Assembly (NCBI GenBank): GCA_029250305.1
Contig: JAQXFM010000107.1
Coordinates: 1 to 10,277, forward strand
From: Candidatus Poseidoniaceae archaeon
GTDB taxonomy: Archaea; Thermoplasmatota; Poseidoniia; Poseidoniales; Poseidoniaceae
Length of the DNA stretch: 10,277 nt
Direction: 5' to 3'
Below the pieces are notes generated by a model. The model worked only from the letters and a program-made list of their open reading frames with translations, searched no databases and was not told where the DNA came from. Positions 1-6,164 of this stretch are shown piece after piece. Position 1 is the stretch's first letter. Each line of letters opens with the position of its first letter. The position numbers and the translations under genes were made by a program.

Positions 1-248
1 AGTTCTTGAAAGCCATGGCGGAATCCGCTGATGCAACCACCTCGAAATGTGCCGAATGGATGGAAATGGATTTTCTCCAAGTCCAACAGGAAGATACGCT
101 CAAGCATGTGTTATCAGAAATCAAAAAGCGTTCGCCACAAGCTGTTGTAGCCGTAGATGCAAACGATGAATTCTGTGGATACTTTTCCCCAAGTGATTAC
201 CAGGAAGCAAGCAACTTGGTGAGCACGCTTCGATCTGTCGGCATGTGA
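1..248 (+). CDS. C-terminal fragment of a probable CBS-domain protein (5' end outside window)
   Basis: The reading frame is open from the left edge (first complete codon at 3) to a TGA at 246-248, so this is probably the last ~81 residues of a longer gene. A TTG at 6 and an ATG at 15 are possible internal starts but are not needed. After a short linker (Ala/Ser/Thr-rich, residues ~4-14) the pattern resembles the second half of a CBS repeat: a WMEMDFLQV strand, a helix (DTLKHVLSEIKKR), a strand (AVVAVD), then a turn and FCGYFSPSDY, the typical 'xxGxxSxxD' end of a CBS motif. CBS modules usually bind adenine nucleotides and regulate an attached enzyme or channel. What this one regulates lies outside the window. 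Its stop is 2 bp from the stop of the convergent gene on the minus strand. The coding assignment is fairly secure; the CBS call is moderate because only one repeat is visible. Confidence 0.6.
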   Translation, partial: FLKAMAESADATTSKCAEWMEMDFLQVQQEDTLKHVLSEIKKRSPQAVVAVDANDEFCGYFSPSDYQEASNLVSTLRSVGM

Positions 249-250
249 GT

Positions 251-2296
251 TCAAGCCACGAGCTTGATGACACGAGCGCAACCTGCACAAGCAAATCTGA
301 ACGGTCGCTCATTGCTGAGCACCGGGTTTTGAGTTGAGCAAGCAGGGCACGGGATGGTTTGTGTGTTGGCCAGAGCCATGGCGCCCTCTGGTAGGCGTGT
401 TCGTGGACTGGAAACTGCGGTGATGAGCCACAGAAGAACCGTGAACACCACTGCACCGCCGACAAACAAAGATGGGAAGGCGAAGAGATGGATGAAGGCG
501 ATGAGTGGAACCAGCAGTAATTCAAGCGCCAGGAGGCTTCGAGATTTGTTCTTCGACAAACGCAAGGCAACGAAGAAACCAACGAACAAAGCGAGTCCAA
601 CGCCAATTGTGAGCGGCATCGGTGCCGAGAGGGGGTCATTCGTTGGAACGAACACGATGACGAATTTCTCATCTTGATTGAGAGCCTCACCGTTGATCGT
701 GAGAGTCTCTCCCCAAGGGTATCGCGAATGACTCACATCAAGTTCATCAGATTCGAGCGCTGAAGGGCCCACAAAGGCTGAAAAACCTGAGGATGTGCCT
801 TCCAGTGAGATGTCGACTTGTGACCAAACAGGTATCGGTTGCACATCGATAAAATTCCGAAGTAATTGCATTTGCTTTGCTCGATCAACACTCTCAACTG
901 ACTTGAACACCAAAGAGACGGGGTGATTCACCACATCCACTTCACCGTGAAGATCGAGTTTGACTTCAATCGAATCAAACGCCCTGTAATCTCCTAGCAA
1001 CTCATCACTGTCAAGTCCGAGACCTTGGGACATGAAATACGAATACAATCCAGACGACCCTGATTTCGATTGCATTTGATTTTCAAATTCATTGACTTCG
1101 TTTGCTTCGATCGACCGGCTTGTACGGTCATCATCAGTGACTGATCCCTCATCGAACGCTTGCAGAGCGGGTGACAAATCGGTGACATCATCGCCAATGT
1201 GATCCAATCCCCAACGCATCCAAAATGCCATTTCGCCATCCATTGTAACCGTGGTTTCACGGGTGAGTTGCAAGCCGGTGCTTCCGCCACCAAGCGAGAA
1301 AATACCACTCACGGAGAGTTTGCTGCCTTCACCATCGGTTCGCAAAGGTTCATCAGGTGGATAATATGTCCCAGTCCCGCCACTTGAATCGAATGTTTCT
1401 ACAAGAAACATCGTTGTTCCAGAAAGGATGCTATCGCCATCTTGCAAGACCATTTCGACCTTTGCTTCGACGGATTCTTCCCCACCGCTTGCATCCAGCC
1501 ATGTCCACGTGATTCGAACACCATCACCTTGGGATGTTTCAATTGGATCACCTTCCAGTAAAACCCCGTTGACTCGCATGTTGAGCGATTCAGAGTTGGA
1601 TAGAATTTTCGTACCCCATGAGGAGTCAATGACCACTGAGAAATAGACTTCTGAACCTTCCACCTCTGGTTCGAGGAGGGTCAGTGACATGAGGGGCATA
1701 TCTCCCTTGATGACGGAGTCGCTATCTTCACTCCCCCACTGAAATTGGAGTTGAGCATCACCGGTTGGCAAATTGAAGACGACGCTGCGCGCAGTCACTG
1801 TGAGGACAACGTTACTGGAAGACGAGATGGAGGTGCTGTCCACATCAATTTCGAATCGGAGTGTTCCCGTCCCTTGACCCAAAAATGAGTCGGTTGGACC
1901 GGTTTGTGAGGTGTATGTTTGTGAACCAATTTGCAGGGACGCTGTAGCGTTCACCTGCGCACCTGCAGCGTTGGTGACTTCGTAAACAATTTCGACTTCC
2001 CAAGTTGATGCAGGGACTGTTCCTGGCCAAACCTCAGGCAAGGACCATGTCCCCACCGTTTCTTCGGACGCCACAGCAGTAGCAATGGTCTTGGTCATGG
2101 TTGTTTCAGTCAAATCTTGAACAAATGGTGTGAGTGATCCGCTGCTATCGGAGCCAATCAAGTGAAGGGATACACCGACTGACTCACAGCAAACTGTTGT
2201 GTCTTCAGCTTGTGCGTAACCGACGAACATGCTGTTCATTGGAGCGAACAAAGCAACCAAAAAGATGGATGCAAAAAACAACGGACGCCACGACAT
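251..2296 (-). CDS. Secreted/membrane protein: signal peptide, large beta-rich ectodomain, three TM segments, C-terminal zinc ribbon
   Basis: I do not recognise the family. The protein is 681 aa from the ATG at 2296; a GTG at 2305 would add three residues. The ATG is preferred because it is preceded 4 nt upstream by a weak GAGTGA Shine-Dalgarno-like stretch. Residues ~1-30 form a signal peptide (WRPLFFASIFLVALFAP) with a plausible cut after AQA. A Cys-Cys pair follows, then ~500 residues rich in Ser, Thr, Gly, Asp and Val that look like extracellular beta-sandwich material. Three hydrophobic segments lie near residues 560-579, 587-606 and 608-627. The positive stretch between the first two (RLSKNKSRS) and RTR after the last place the C-terminus in the cytoplasm. 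The last 35 residues hold two knuckles, CPAC and CAGC, as in a zinc ribbon. An envelope sensor or assembly role would be inference; nothing shows catalysis. The gene ends 2 bp from the convergent gene at 248. Confidence 0.85.
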   Translation of the reverse strand: MSWRPLFFASIFLVALFAPMNSMFVGYAQAEDTTVCCESVGVSLHLIGSDSSGSLTPFVQDLTETTMTKTIATAVASEETVGTWSLPEVWPGTVPASTWEVEIVYEVTNAAGAQVNATASLQIGSQTYTSQTGPTDSFLGQGTGTLRFEIDVDSTSISSSSNVVLTVTARSVVFNLPTGDAQLQFQWGSEDSDSVIKGDMPLMSLTLLEPEVEGSEVYFSVVIDSSWGTKILSNSESLNMRVNGVLLEGDPIETSQGDGVRITWTWLDASGGEESVEAKVEMVLQDGDSILSGTTMFLVETFDSSGGTGTYYPPDEPLRTDGEGSKLSVSGIFSLGGGSTGLQLTRETTVTMDGEMAFWMRWGLDHIGDDVTDLSPALQAFDEGSVTDDDRTSRSIEANEVNEFENQMQSKSGSSGLYSYFMSQGLGLDSDELLGDYRAFDSIEVKLDLHGEVDVVNHPVSLVFKSVESVDRAKQMQLLRNFIDVQPIPVWSQVDISLEGTSSGFSAFVGPSALESDELDVSHSRYPWGETLTINGEALNQDEKFVIVFVPTNDPLSAPMPLTIGVGLALFVGFFVALRLSKNKSRSLLALELLLVPLIAFIHLFAFPSLFVGGAVVFTVLLWLITAVSSPRTRLPEGAMALANTQTIPCPACSTQNPVLSNERPFRFACAGCARVIKLVA

Positions 2297-2330
2297 AGTT
2301 GTCACTCAAAGCGGACCAAACGCACTTGGC

Positions 2331-2355
2331 TCATAACATGAACGATGTTTCGTGA
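2331..2355 (-). repeat. Small imperfect hairpin in the intergenic gap upstream of the envelope protein gene
   Basis: Perfect 5-bp arms AACAT (2335-2339) and ATGTT (2345-2349) flank a 5-nt loop; TCA (2331-2333) and TGA (2353-2355) could pair outside an internal bulge. It sits between the stop of the 116-aa gene (2366) and the start at 2296. It could be a weak terminator, a processing site, or part of a promoter; GTTATGAG on the minus strand (2330-2337) is a weak TATA-like candidate. A stem this short can arise by chance. Confidence 0.3.
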
Positions 2356-2365
2356 GTTAAAGCAA

Positions 2366-2716
2366 CTAAAGTGCCTTTTCTAACAGAGCACCAAGTTCCT
2401 TCTCAAACAAGGACACCACTGCCTCGCCGACCTCGCCTTGAAGGTCATCAGGAAGCAGCCGCAACCCAAGGCGAGTGGCCGCTCGTGTTGCCTTTAATTC
2501 AGCATAGACGGTTCGAGCCTTGGTGTGAAAATAGTAAGCAACTGCCTCTTTGATTTCGGCTTTGAGATCAGGATCTTCATCGACTTTTTGTCGGATGTGG
2601 GCCTTAAGTTCGTCTTTCACCAGGTCTCGAAACGCTTCAATGACCAAATCTTCTGTTGACATCAAATCTTGCACTTGGTCGCGGATGCTCCCGGTGAGAA
2701 GTCGTTCAATGGCCAT
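2366..2716 (-). CDS. Hypothetical 116-aa all-helical protein next to the S15/DHH genes
   Basis: I cannot assign a family. The frame is open further upstream to 2827, but that part would overlap the preceding gene. The ATG at 2716, 25 bp after the DHH-like gene's stop, gives a compact 116-aa product starting MAIERLLTG. It has no cysteines, no signal peptide and no membrane span. Almost the whole chain is predicted amphipathic helix rich in Glu, Lys, Leu and Ala (DLVKDELKAHIRQKVDEDPDL; then KAEIKEAVAYYFHTKART; then FEKELGALLEKAL at the end). The middle KATRAATRLGLRLLP is basic and could bind nucleic acid or a partner helix. Co-orientation and close spacing suggest an operon with the DHH-like gene and perhaps rpsO. 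In many archaea this neighbourhood encodes replication or translation proteins, but this sequence does not resemble Pcc1 or S3Ae. Real gene: likely. Function: unknown. Confidence 0.75.
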   Translation of the reverse strand: MAIERLLTGSIRDQVQDLMSTEDLVIEAFRDLVKDELKAHIRQKVDEDPDLKAEIKEAVAYYFHTKARTVYAELKATRAATRLGLRLLPDDLQGEVGEAVVSLFEKELGALLEKAL

Positions 2717-2741
2717 GATGTAGCCAAGGGGCGTGGTGGTT

Positions 2742-3665
2742 TCAATCCGTCGATGCTTGCGAAGGTTCGAAAGCGCCGTGAACAATGAAAAAATCCGCCA
2801 ACTTAGAGGCATGAACTTTTGCTGCATCGGCTTCTTTCGGCCATGCCTCCATGGCGATGTGAAGTTGACTCACCACGTCCACAGGATGATCTGCAATCAG
2901 CAAGCGATGCCAGATGAGTTCCTCAAGTCGAGGGGTTGAGAGATTGGAATCGGTGAGGCAAGGCAATACAAGTTCCGAAAGAGCTTGTGTCCGGGCCTCG
3001 ACGTCCATGGATGGCCAAGCCTTGGAGAGCCGCTTGAGCATTCGTTCAGAGAGATTCGGAATCATGTCGTTCGAAGGGGATGGCACGTCAGGAAGAGCAA
3101 CAACTCGTAAGGAACCCTCTTCGCTTAGTACATCACGAATGGCCGTGTGAACGGGATCGAACGTGGTATCGAGCGCCTCTCGCAACCATAATCCCGAGCC
3201 AGCGAAGGGTCGGAGGCGGCGCACCCGTTGTCCATTGGGAGCAAGCGCAGAAGCGATCGCTGCACATTGAGCAACCACATCGAGGGCTCCCTGGCGTGCA
3301 TTCTTGCTGATACCTAGTCGGACGCTGACGGAAAGTGGCGTGATGTGAGTGGGTGAGCGTTGCTTGATGTCCTCAATGGCCCACGTGTCTTCAAACGGAT
3401 CAAGGAACAGGAGGCACCCGCTTTCTACTTGCTGCGGCTGAACCACTTCGTCTCGAGGAAGGGTGCGATGGGGCGGCATGAACCTGCGAACATACGGCAG
3501 CCCAAGGTCCAAACAAGCCGCTTCAATGAACCCCAAACTTAGGACGCCCGCCGCATCTGCTGGCGCATGAATGTGAATCTGCGACGCCGTTCGCATCGTC
3601 TCACAAATAGCCTCGAGGATTGGGCGTATGTCGTGGAAAGGTGCGGAAGCGAGCATGTCCTTCAT
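2742..3665 (-). CDS. Degenerate DHH/RecJ-like (GAN/Cdc45-related) protein
   Basis: The product is 307 aa from the ATG at 3665. GTG codons at 3674 and 3677 would add three or four residues; the ATG is chosen because GGTGG lies 5 nt upstream. Near residues 30-43 the stretch HIHAPADAAGVLSLGFIEAAC sits where DHH phosphoesterases carry H-x-D-x-D-G followed by a helix. By my alignment the first Asp is replaced by Pro, one Asp is kept and the Gly is displaced. CLLFLDPFED (~84-93) matches the second core strand, but no DHH triad and no C-terminal GGGH-type motif is visible. This suggests a metal-poor, probably inactive member. In archaea a RecJ-family gene (GAN or RecJ/Cdc45) commonly follows rps15, and such proteins join GINS and MCM at the replication fork. 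The context strongly guides this call; sequence evidence alone is moderate. It is shorter than full-length GAN, so the second domain appears replaced by a diverged helical C-terminus. Confidence 0.6.
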   Translation of the reverse strand: MKDMLASAPFHDIRPILEAICETMRTASQIHIHAPADAAGVLSLGFIEAACLDLGLPYVRRFMPPHRTLPRDEVVQPQQVESGCLLFLDPFEDTWAIEDIKQRSPTHITPLSVSVRLGISKNARQGALDVVAQCAAIASALAPNGQRVRRLRPFAGSGLWLREALDTTFDPVHTAIRDVLSEEGSLRVVALPDVPSPSNDMIPNLSERMLKRLSKAWPSMDVEARTQALSELVLPCLTDSNLSTPRLEELIWHRLLIADHPVDVVSQLHIAMEAWPKEADAAKVHASKLADFFIVHGAFEPSQASTD

Positions 3666-3670
3666 TGCCG

Positions 3671-3675
3671 CCACC
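3671..3675 (-). promoter_or_regulatory. Shine-Dalgarno-like GGTGG deciding the start of the DHH-like gene
   Basis: On the minus strand GGTGG is followed by 5 nt (cggca) and then the ATG at 3665. It matches part of the archaeal anti-Shine-Dalgarno complement (GGAGGTGATC) and favours this ATG over the overlapping GTG codons at 3674 and 3677, which lie inside the motif itself. Confidence 0.4.
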
Positions 3676-3689
3676 ACACATAAGCAAAG

Positions 3690-3711
3690 GGTGGCTGTTC
3701 ATCAGCCTACC
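3690..3711 (-). repeat. Intercistronic hairpin between rpsO and the DHH-like gene
   Basis: On the minus-strand transcript GGU-A-GGCUG, loop AUGAA, CAGCC-ACC folds into an eight-pair, GC-rich stem with one bulged A. It starts about 22 nt after the S15 stop codon and ends 25 nt before the next start. There is no U-tract after it, so it is not a classical intrinsic terminator. It could be a processing or mRNA-stability element separating an abundant ribosomal protein message from a low-level downstream one. Confidence 0.45.
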
Positions 3712-3732
3712 GAGTGAAACGATCGTGAGAAT

Positions 3733-4191
3733 TCACTCGACCATGAGTCGGAGTTCGTCTCGCTTGTATCGCCAGTCAGATGGCAAGCGACCTTCGCCGA
3801 TGTAATAGTTCGACAATCGGCGAATCTTCGATTCAGTGATTTCGAGGGAGCGCTTGTTGTGCAGGTCCTTGTGGTTCCCACTTCCCAAGTGGTTGATGAT
3901 GGCGACTGCTTGGCGCATGAGGTTCATCATGTCCTCAGGGTATGTCCCACCGATGTCGTTCTCAGCGAGAACGGCGCCGATGCGCTTTCCGAGCACAAGT
4001 CGAACGTTAGGGACAGCGTGTTGGTCCCGAAGGATGGTGCCGATTTCTGCCGTGGAGTGACCAGCTTTTCCGAGATCGAGAATGAGTTCTGTAACGGCTT
4101 TTGCATCGGTGTTTGACCACTCTGGTGCTTCGCTTACAAACGGTCTGTTTGAGCCGCTCTTTCCTTTGCGTGACTTGTACATACGTGCCAT
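3733..4191 (-). CDS. rpsO: 30S ribosomal protein S15 (archaeal uS15, S13e-type)
   Basis: This is a primary small-subunit protein that binds 16S rRNA in the central domain. The 152-aa length is normal for archaeal/eukaryotic uS15, which carries an N-terminal extension absent from the ~89-aa bacterial protein. Landmarks: MARMYKSRKGKSGS at the start; PEW near residue 23; STAEIGTILRDQ (46-57) with the family's 'EIGxxLRDQ' signature; PEDMMNLM (85-92); HKDLHNKRSLEITESKIRR (107-125), the conserved rRNA-binding segment; and LPSDWRYKRDELRLMVE at the end. The ATG at 4191 has a GGAGAT Shine-Dalgarno 6 nt upstream. It lies 113 bp after arcS, long enough for its own promoter, and 67 bp before the DHH-like gene, a pairing frequent in archaea. 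No truncation or oddity is seen. Confidence 0.97.
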   Translation of the reverse strand: MARMYKSRKGKSGSNRPFVSEAPEWSNTDAKAVTELILDLGKAGHSTAEIGTILRDQHAVPNVRLVLGKRIGAVLAENDIGGTYPEDMMNLMRQAVAIINHLGSGNHKDLHNKRSLEITESKIRRLSNYYIGEGRLPSDWRYKRDELRLMVE

Positions 4192-4197
4192 AAGGAC

Positions 4198-4203
4198 ATC
4201 TCC
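4198..4203 (-). promoter_or_regulatory. Shine-Dalgarno sequence of rpsO
   Basis: GGAGAT on the minus strand sits 6 nt before the S15 ATG, a good match in sequence and spacing to the archaeal ribosome-binding consensus. It shows that this message is leadered, unlike several neighbours that lack a clear ribosome-binding site. Confidence 0.55.
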
Positions 4204-4212
4204 AAGGAAAAC

Positions 4213-4226
4213 GGCGACTTGTCACC
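4213..4226 (-). promoter_or_regulatory. Small hairpin in the rpsO leader followed by a short U-run
   Basis: On the minus strand GGUGA-CAAG-UCGCC can form a five-pair stem (one G-U) with a tetraloop, followed by GUUUUCC. A possible TATA-like element (ATTAAG, minus strand, 4231-4236) lies just upstream; if it were used, transcription would start near 4205-4210 and the hairpin would be in promoter DNA rather than in RNA. If transcription starts further upstream, the hairpin plus U-run could attenuate S15 synthesis. Both readings are inference. Confidence 0.25.
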
Positions 4227-4247
4227 CCTTCTTAATCGCTCCGCTTG

Positions 4248-4273
4248 TTCTCAACGTAACATGATGTTGAGAA
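4248..4273. repeat. Strong inverted repeat in the arcS-rpsO gap
   Basis: Perfect 8-bp arms TTCTCAAC (4248-4255) and GTTGAGAA (4266-4273) flank 10 nt. Inside the loop G4256/T4265 and T4257/A4264 can also pair in RNA, giving a ten-pair stem with a 6-nt loop. It lies 31 nt past the arcS stop and 56 nt before the rpsO start, in the longest intergenic gap of the window. No T-run follows on either strand. It could be the 3' end structure of the arcS message, or a palindromic operator just upstream of the rpsO promoter. Confidence 0.5.
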
Positions 4274-4304
4274 ACGAGTCACTGCTCAGCCGCAGGCCAA
4301 CAAT

Positions 4305-6152
4305 TCACAGACGCTGATGCGACTTAGCGAGGCGCCCCGGAGTGGTTGGCCACTCCCATCCGGGCGCGTGTGCTCGAGCGAGTCCGAGGATCTTTCCAGC
4401 TTGATACACAAGCAGGTCGGCGCCGTTTCGAATGTTTGGATCAAAGGAGTCAACAATTGCTCCAAAAATATCTCCTTTCCATGTCACACCTTCCTTGAGG
4501 TGAACCTCGGGGAGTGCCTTGGTGTCTGCCAAGGTGCTCACGACCGCCTTGGAGAGAGAAAACCCACCACGGTCGATGGACCAAAGCGCCACCTGCTTCC
4601 CGTTCGCCTCCAAGCGATACCGAGGAGGTTTGCCACGAACCTTGAGATCCATGACCCATTCATCGCTGCTCATGTTTTTTCTTGCAACACTTGCGAATGT
4701 ATCGAGGAGCATCCGTTCATTTTTCCGTCCACGTGCGCTGAACTCATCGACTGCTGCACGCACTGCTTCGGTTAGGCGCTCGAGCGCCTCATGGCTTCCT
4801 GCACCCTGGCCTTGACGAGTGTCCACAATCGGAATCGATGGGTGTTCGAGCACCATTCCGGAGTGATTGATGACGCGCTTGTACTGATGTCGATCGACCA
4901 AGCGGGCGAACATGCGTTCGATTCTGGCCTTTTCATCGCCTGTCCAATCGCCAGTTACAGGGACGTCATAATGGGCAGCAGGCCATACCTCTTCCAAATC
5001 ACGAGGCACCAAGCCAAGCGGCGATGTGACCATGACCTCATGGCAAGCGCTTGTCCCGATTGCACGGATGAATCGACCATGCGATTTCGACAGCCGATAC
5101 GGTTTGCGAGCTGAGCAGGGGAGAAGAACAAGGATGGTATCCAATCCATCCGGTGCTTGGTAGACTTCGCTCATGTAAGCCTCCCAATCTGCGATGAGCG
5201 GATCGGTCTGAATTGATGCACTGTGGCAAGGGAAGGAGTGTGTTCGTGCGACATGCGAGGTCAACAGTCCGGGAACGGTTGTACAGAGCGCATCATGGCG
5301 TCGCAAATGCTCGACAGAACGGGCGCTGTTCAGCGATTGGCGATCCACAAGGGCTCGCATTTGGTCGCTTGCCATGGCAGCACGGACTTCAGCGATTGAT
5401 GACTCCCAATGCTGGACTTGCTTGTCCATTGAAGCATCTTCACCCATCGTAGGCACACAATGGCGAGGGCCTTGGGCAGTCAATAGCACGCCTGCCGCTG
5501 CTGCTTGTCGGCTTCGAGAAAAATCGAACAAGTCGACACCAAACCAAGTCAAGAGGGCCACATTATCCGGACCACCGAGTCCGGGAGTCCACAAGAGAGC
5601 ACCAGGAAAACGACGTTTGAGCACGGTGATGGCTTCGACAAGCCGCCCGGGTTGAGCAGCCAGTTGCAGGGCGTCAACAAGAACAACAACATCCGGAAGC
5701 AACTCAGGGTTCATGAGCGAATCATCATGGTTGAGTCGTTGCCAAGAAACAGGAAGCAGTTGAGCAGTGCCGGCAGCCTCGCCAGCGTCTGCTTCTTCAA
5801 GCGAGGGAGGGAGTACATGGCCGACAGACACCTCATAGTTCGGACCGATGCTTTCGAAATCCGGTGGACAAAGGGGCAGCCTACCGCTCAATGTGAGCGT
5901 GGATGGAATCGCAGTGGTACTGGTTGATGAAAAGGGAGCGAGTGGGGCATCCACTTCCGGGTCGCCTTCCAACAAGATGAGGGCAGGAGTGTAGGCTTGC
6001 GGGTTCTTTCGGTCACCAAGACCCCACATACGAGCGAAGCGGTGTCGAGCGAGTACACTTCGGCCCAAACCTTCGCCCATGGTTTGGCCTGCGGCCTTTG
6101 CTTCTTGAAAGATTGGAAGCAAATCGTGCCTTAAGTTGAAAGGAAGTTCCAC
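4305..6152 (-). CDS. arcS: Archaeosine synthase ArcS (TgtA2 type)
   Basis: ArcS acts on preQ0 inserted at position 15 in the D-loop of archaeal tRNA, on the way to archaeosine. Family work shows it attaches lysine to preQ0-tRNA, with a radical SAM partner (RaSEA) finishing the reaction in many species. The diagnostic motif PC-x3-KPY-x2-S-x2-H is at residues 345-358 (PCSARKPYRLSKSH), followed by VTSPLGLVPRDLEEVW. Residues ~150-235 (LWTPGLGGPDNVALLTWFGVD) are the TGT-like half. Residues ~500-600 are a C-terminal PUA RNA-binding domain (RGGFSLSKAV, then FDPNIRNGADLLVY). The length of 615 aa fits the family. The start is the GTG at 6152, with an in-frame stop at 6180-6182. No Shine-Dalgarno is clear and the first ~34 residues look atypical, so a start at Met25 (6080) is possible. 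It is divergent from the gene at 6165 with only 12 bp between. Confidence 0.92.
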   Translation of the reverse strand: MELPFNLRHDLLPIFQEAKAAGQTMGEGLGRSVLARHRFARMWGLGDRKNPQAYTPALILLEGDPEVDAPLAPFSSTSTTAIPSTLTLSGRLPLCPPDFESIGPNYEVSVGHVLPPSLEEADAGEAAGTAQLLPVSWQRLNHDDSLMNPELLPDVVVLVDALQLAAQPGRLVEAITVLKRRFPGALLWTPGLGGPDNVALLTWFGVDLFDFSRSRQAAAAGVLLTAQGPRHCVPTMGEDASMDKQVQHWESSIAEVRAAMASDQMRALVDRQSLNSARSVEHLRRHDALCTTVPGLLTSHVARTHSFPCHSASIQTDPLIADWEAYMSEVYQAPDGLDTILVLLPCSARKPYRLSKSHGRFIRAIGTSACHEVMVTSPLGLVPRDLEEVWPAAHYDVPVTGDWTGDEKARIERMFARLVDRHQYKRVINHSGMVLEHPSIPIVDTRQGQGAGSHEALERLTEAVRAAVDEFSARGRKNERMLLDTFASVARKNMSSDEWVMDLKVRGKPPRYRLEANGKQVALWSIDRGGFSLSKAVVSTLADTKALPEVHLKEGVTWKGDIFGAIVDSFDPNIRNGADLLVYQAGKILGLARAHAPGWEWPTTPGRLAKSHQRL

Positions 6153-6164
6153 GCACCCAAGACC

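Noticed and set aside
121..690. 189-aa open frame on the minus strand
   Set aside because: It overlaps both the CBS-like gene and the envelope gene, has a biased Ser/Arg/Cys composition and no recognisable domain; it is a shadow frame.
2717..2827. Upstream extension of the 116-aa gene to a 153-aa product
   Set aside because: It would overlap the end of the DHH-like gene by more than 80 bp, and its composition differs from the helical core; the ATG at 2716 is better placed.
4248..4273. Classical intrinsic terminator for arcS
   Set aside because: The stem is strong but no T-run follows on either strand, so I list it only as an inverted repeat.
4261..4317. C/D box guide RNA (ATGATGT at 4261-4267, CTGA near 4314)
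   Set aside because: The C box is imperfect, no internal C'/D' pair is visible, and the putative D box falls inside arcS coding sequence.
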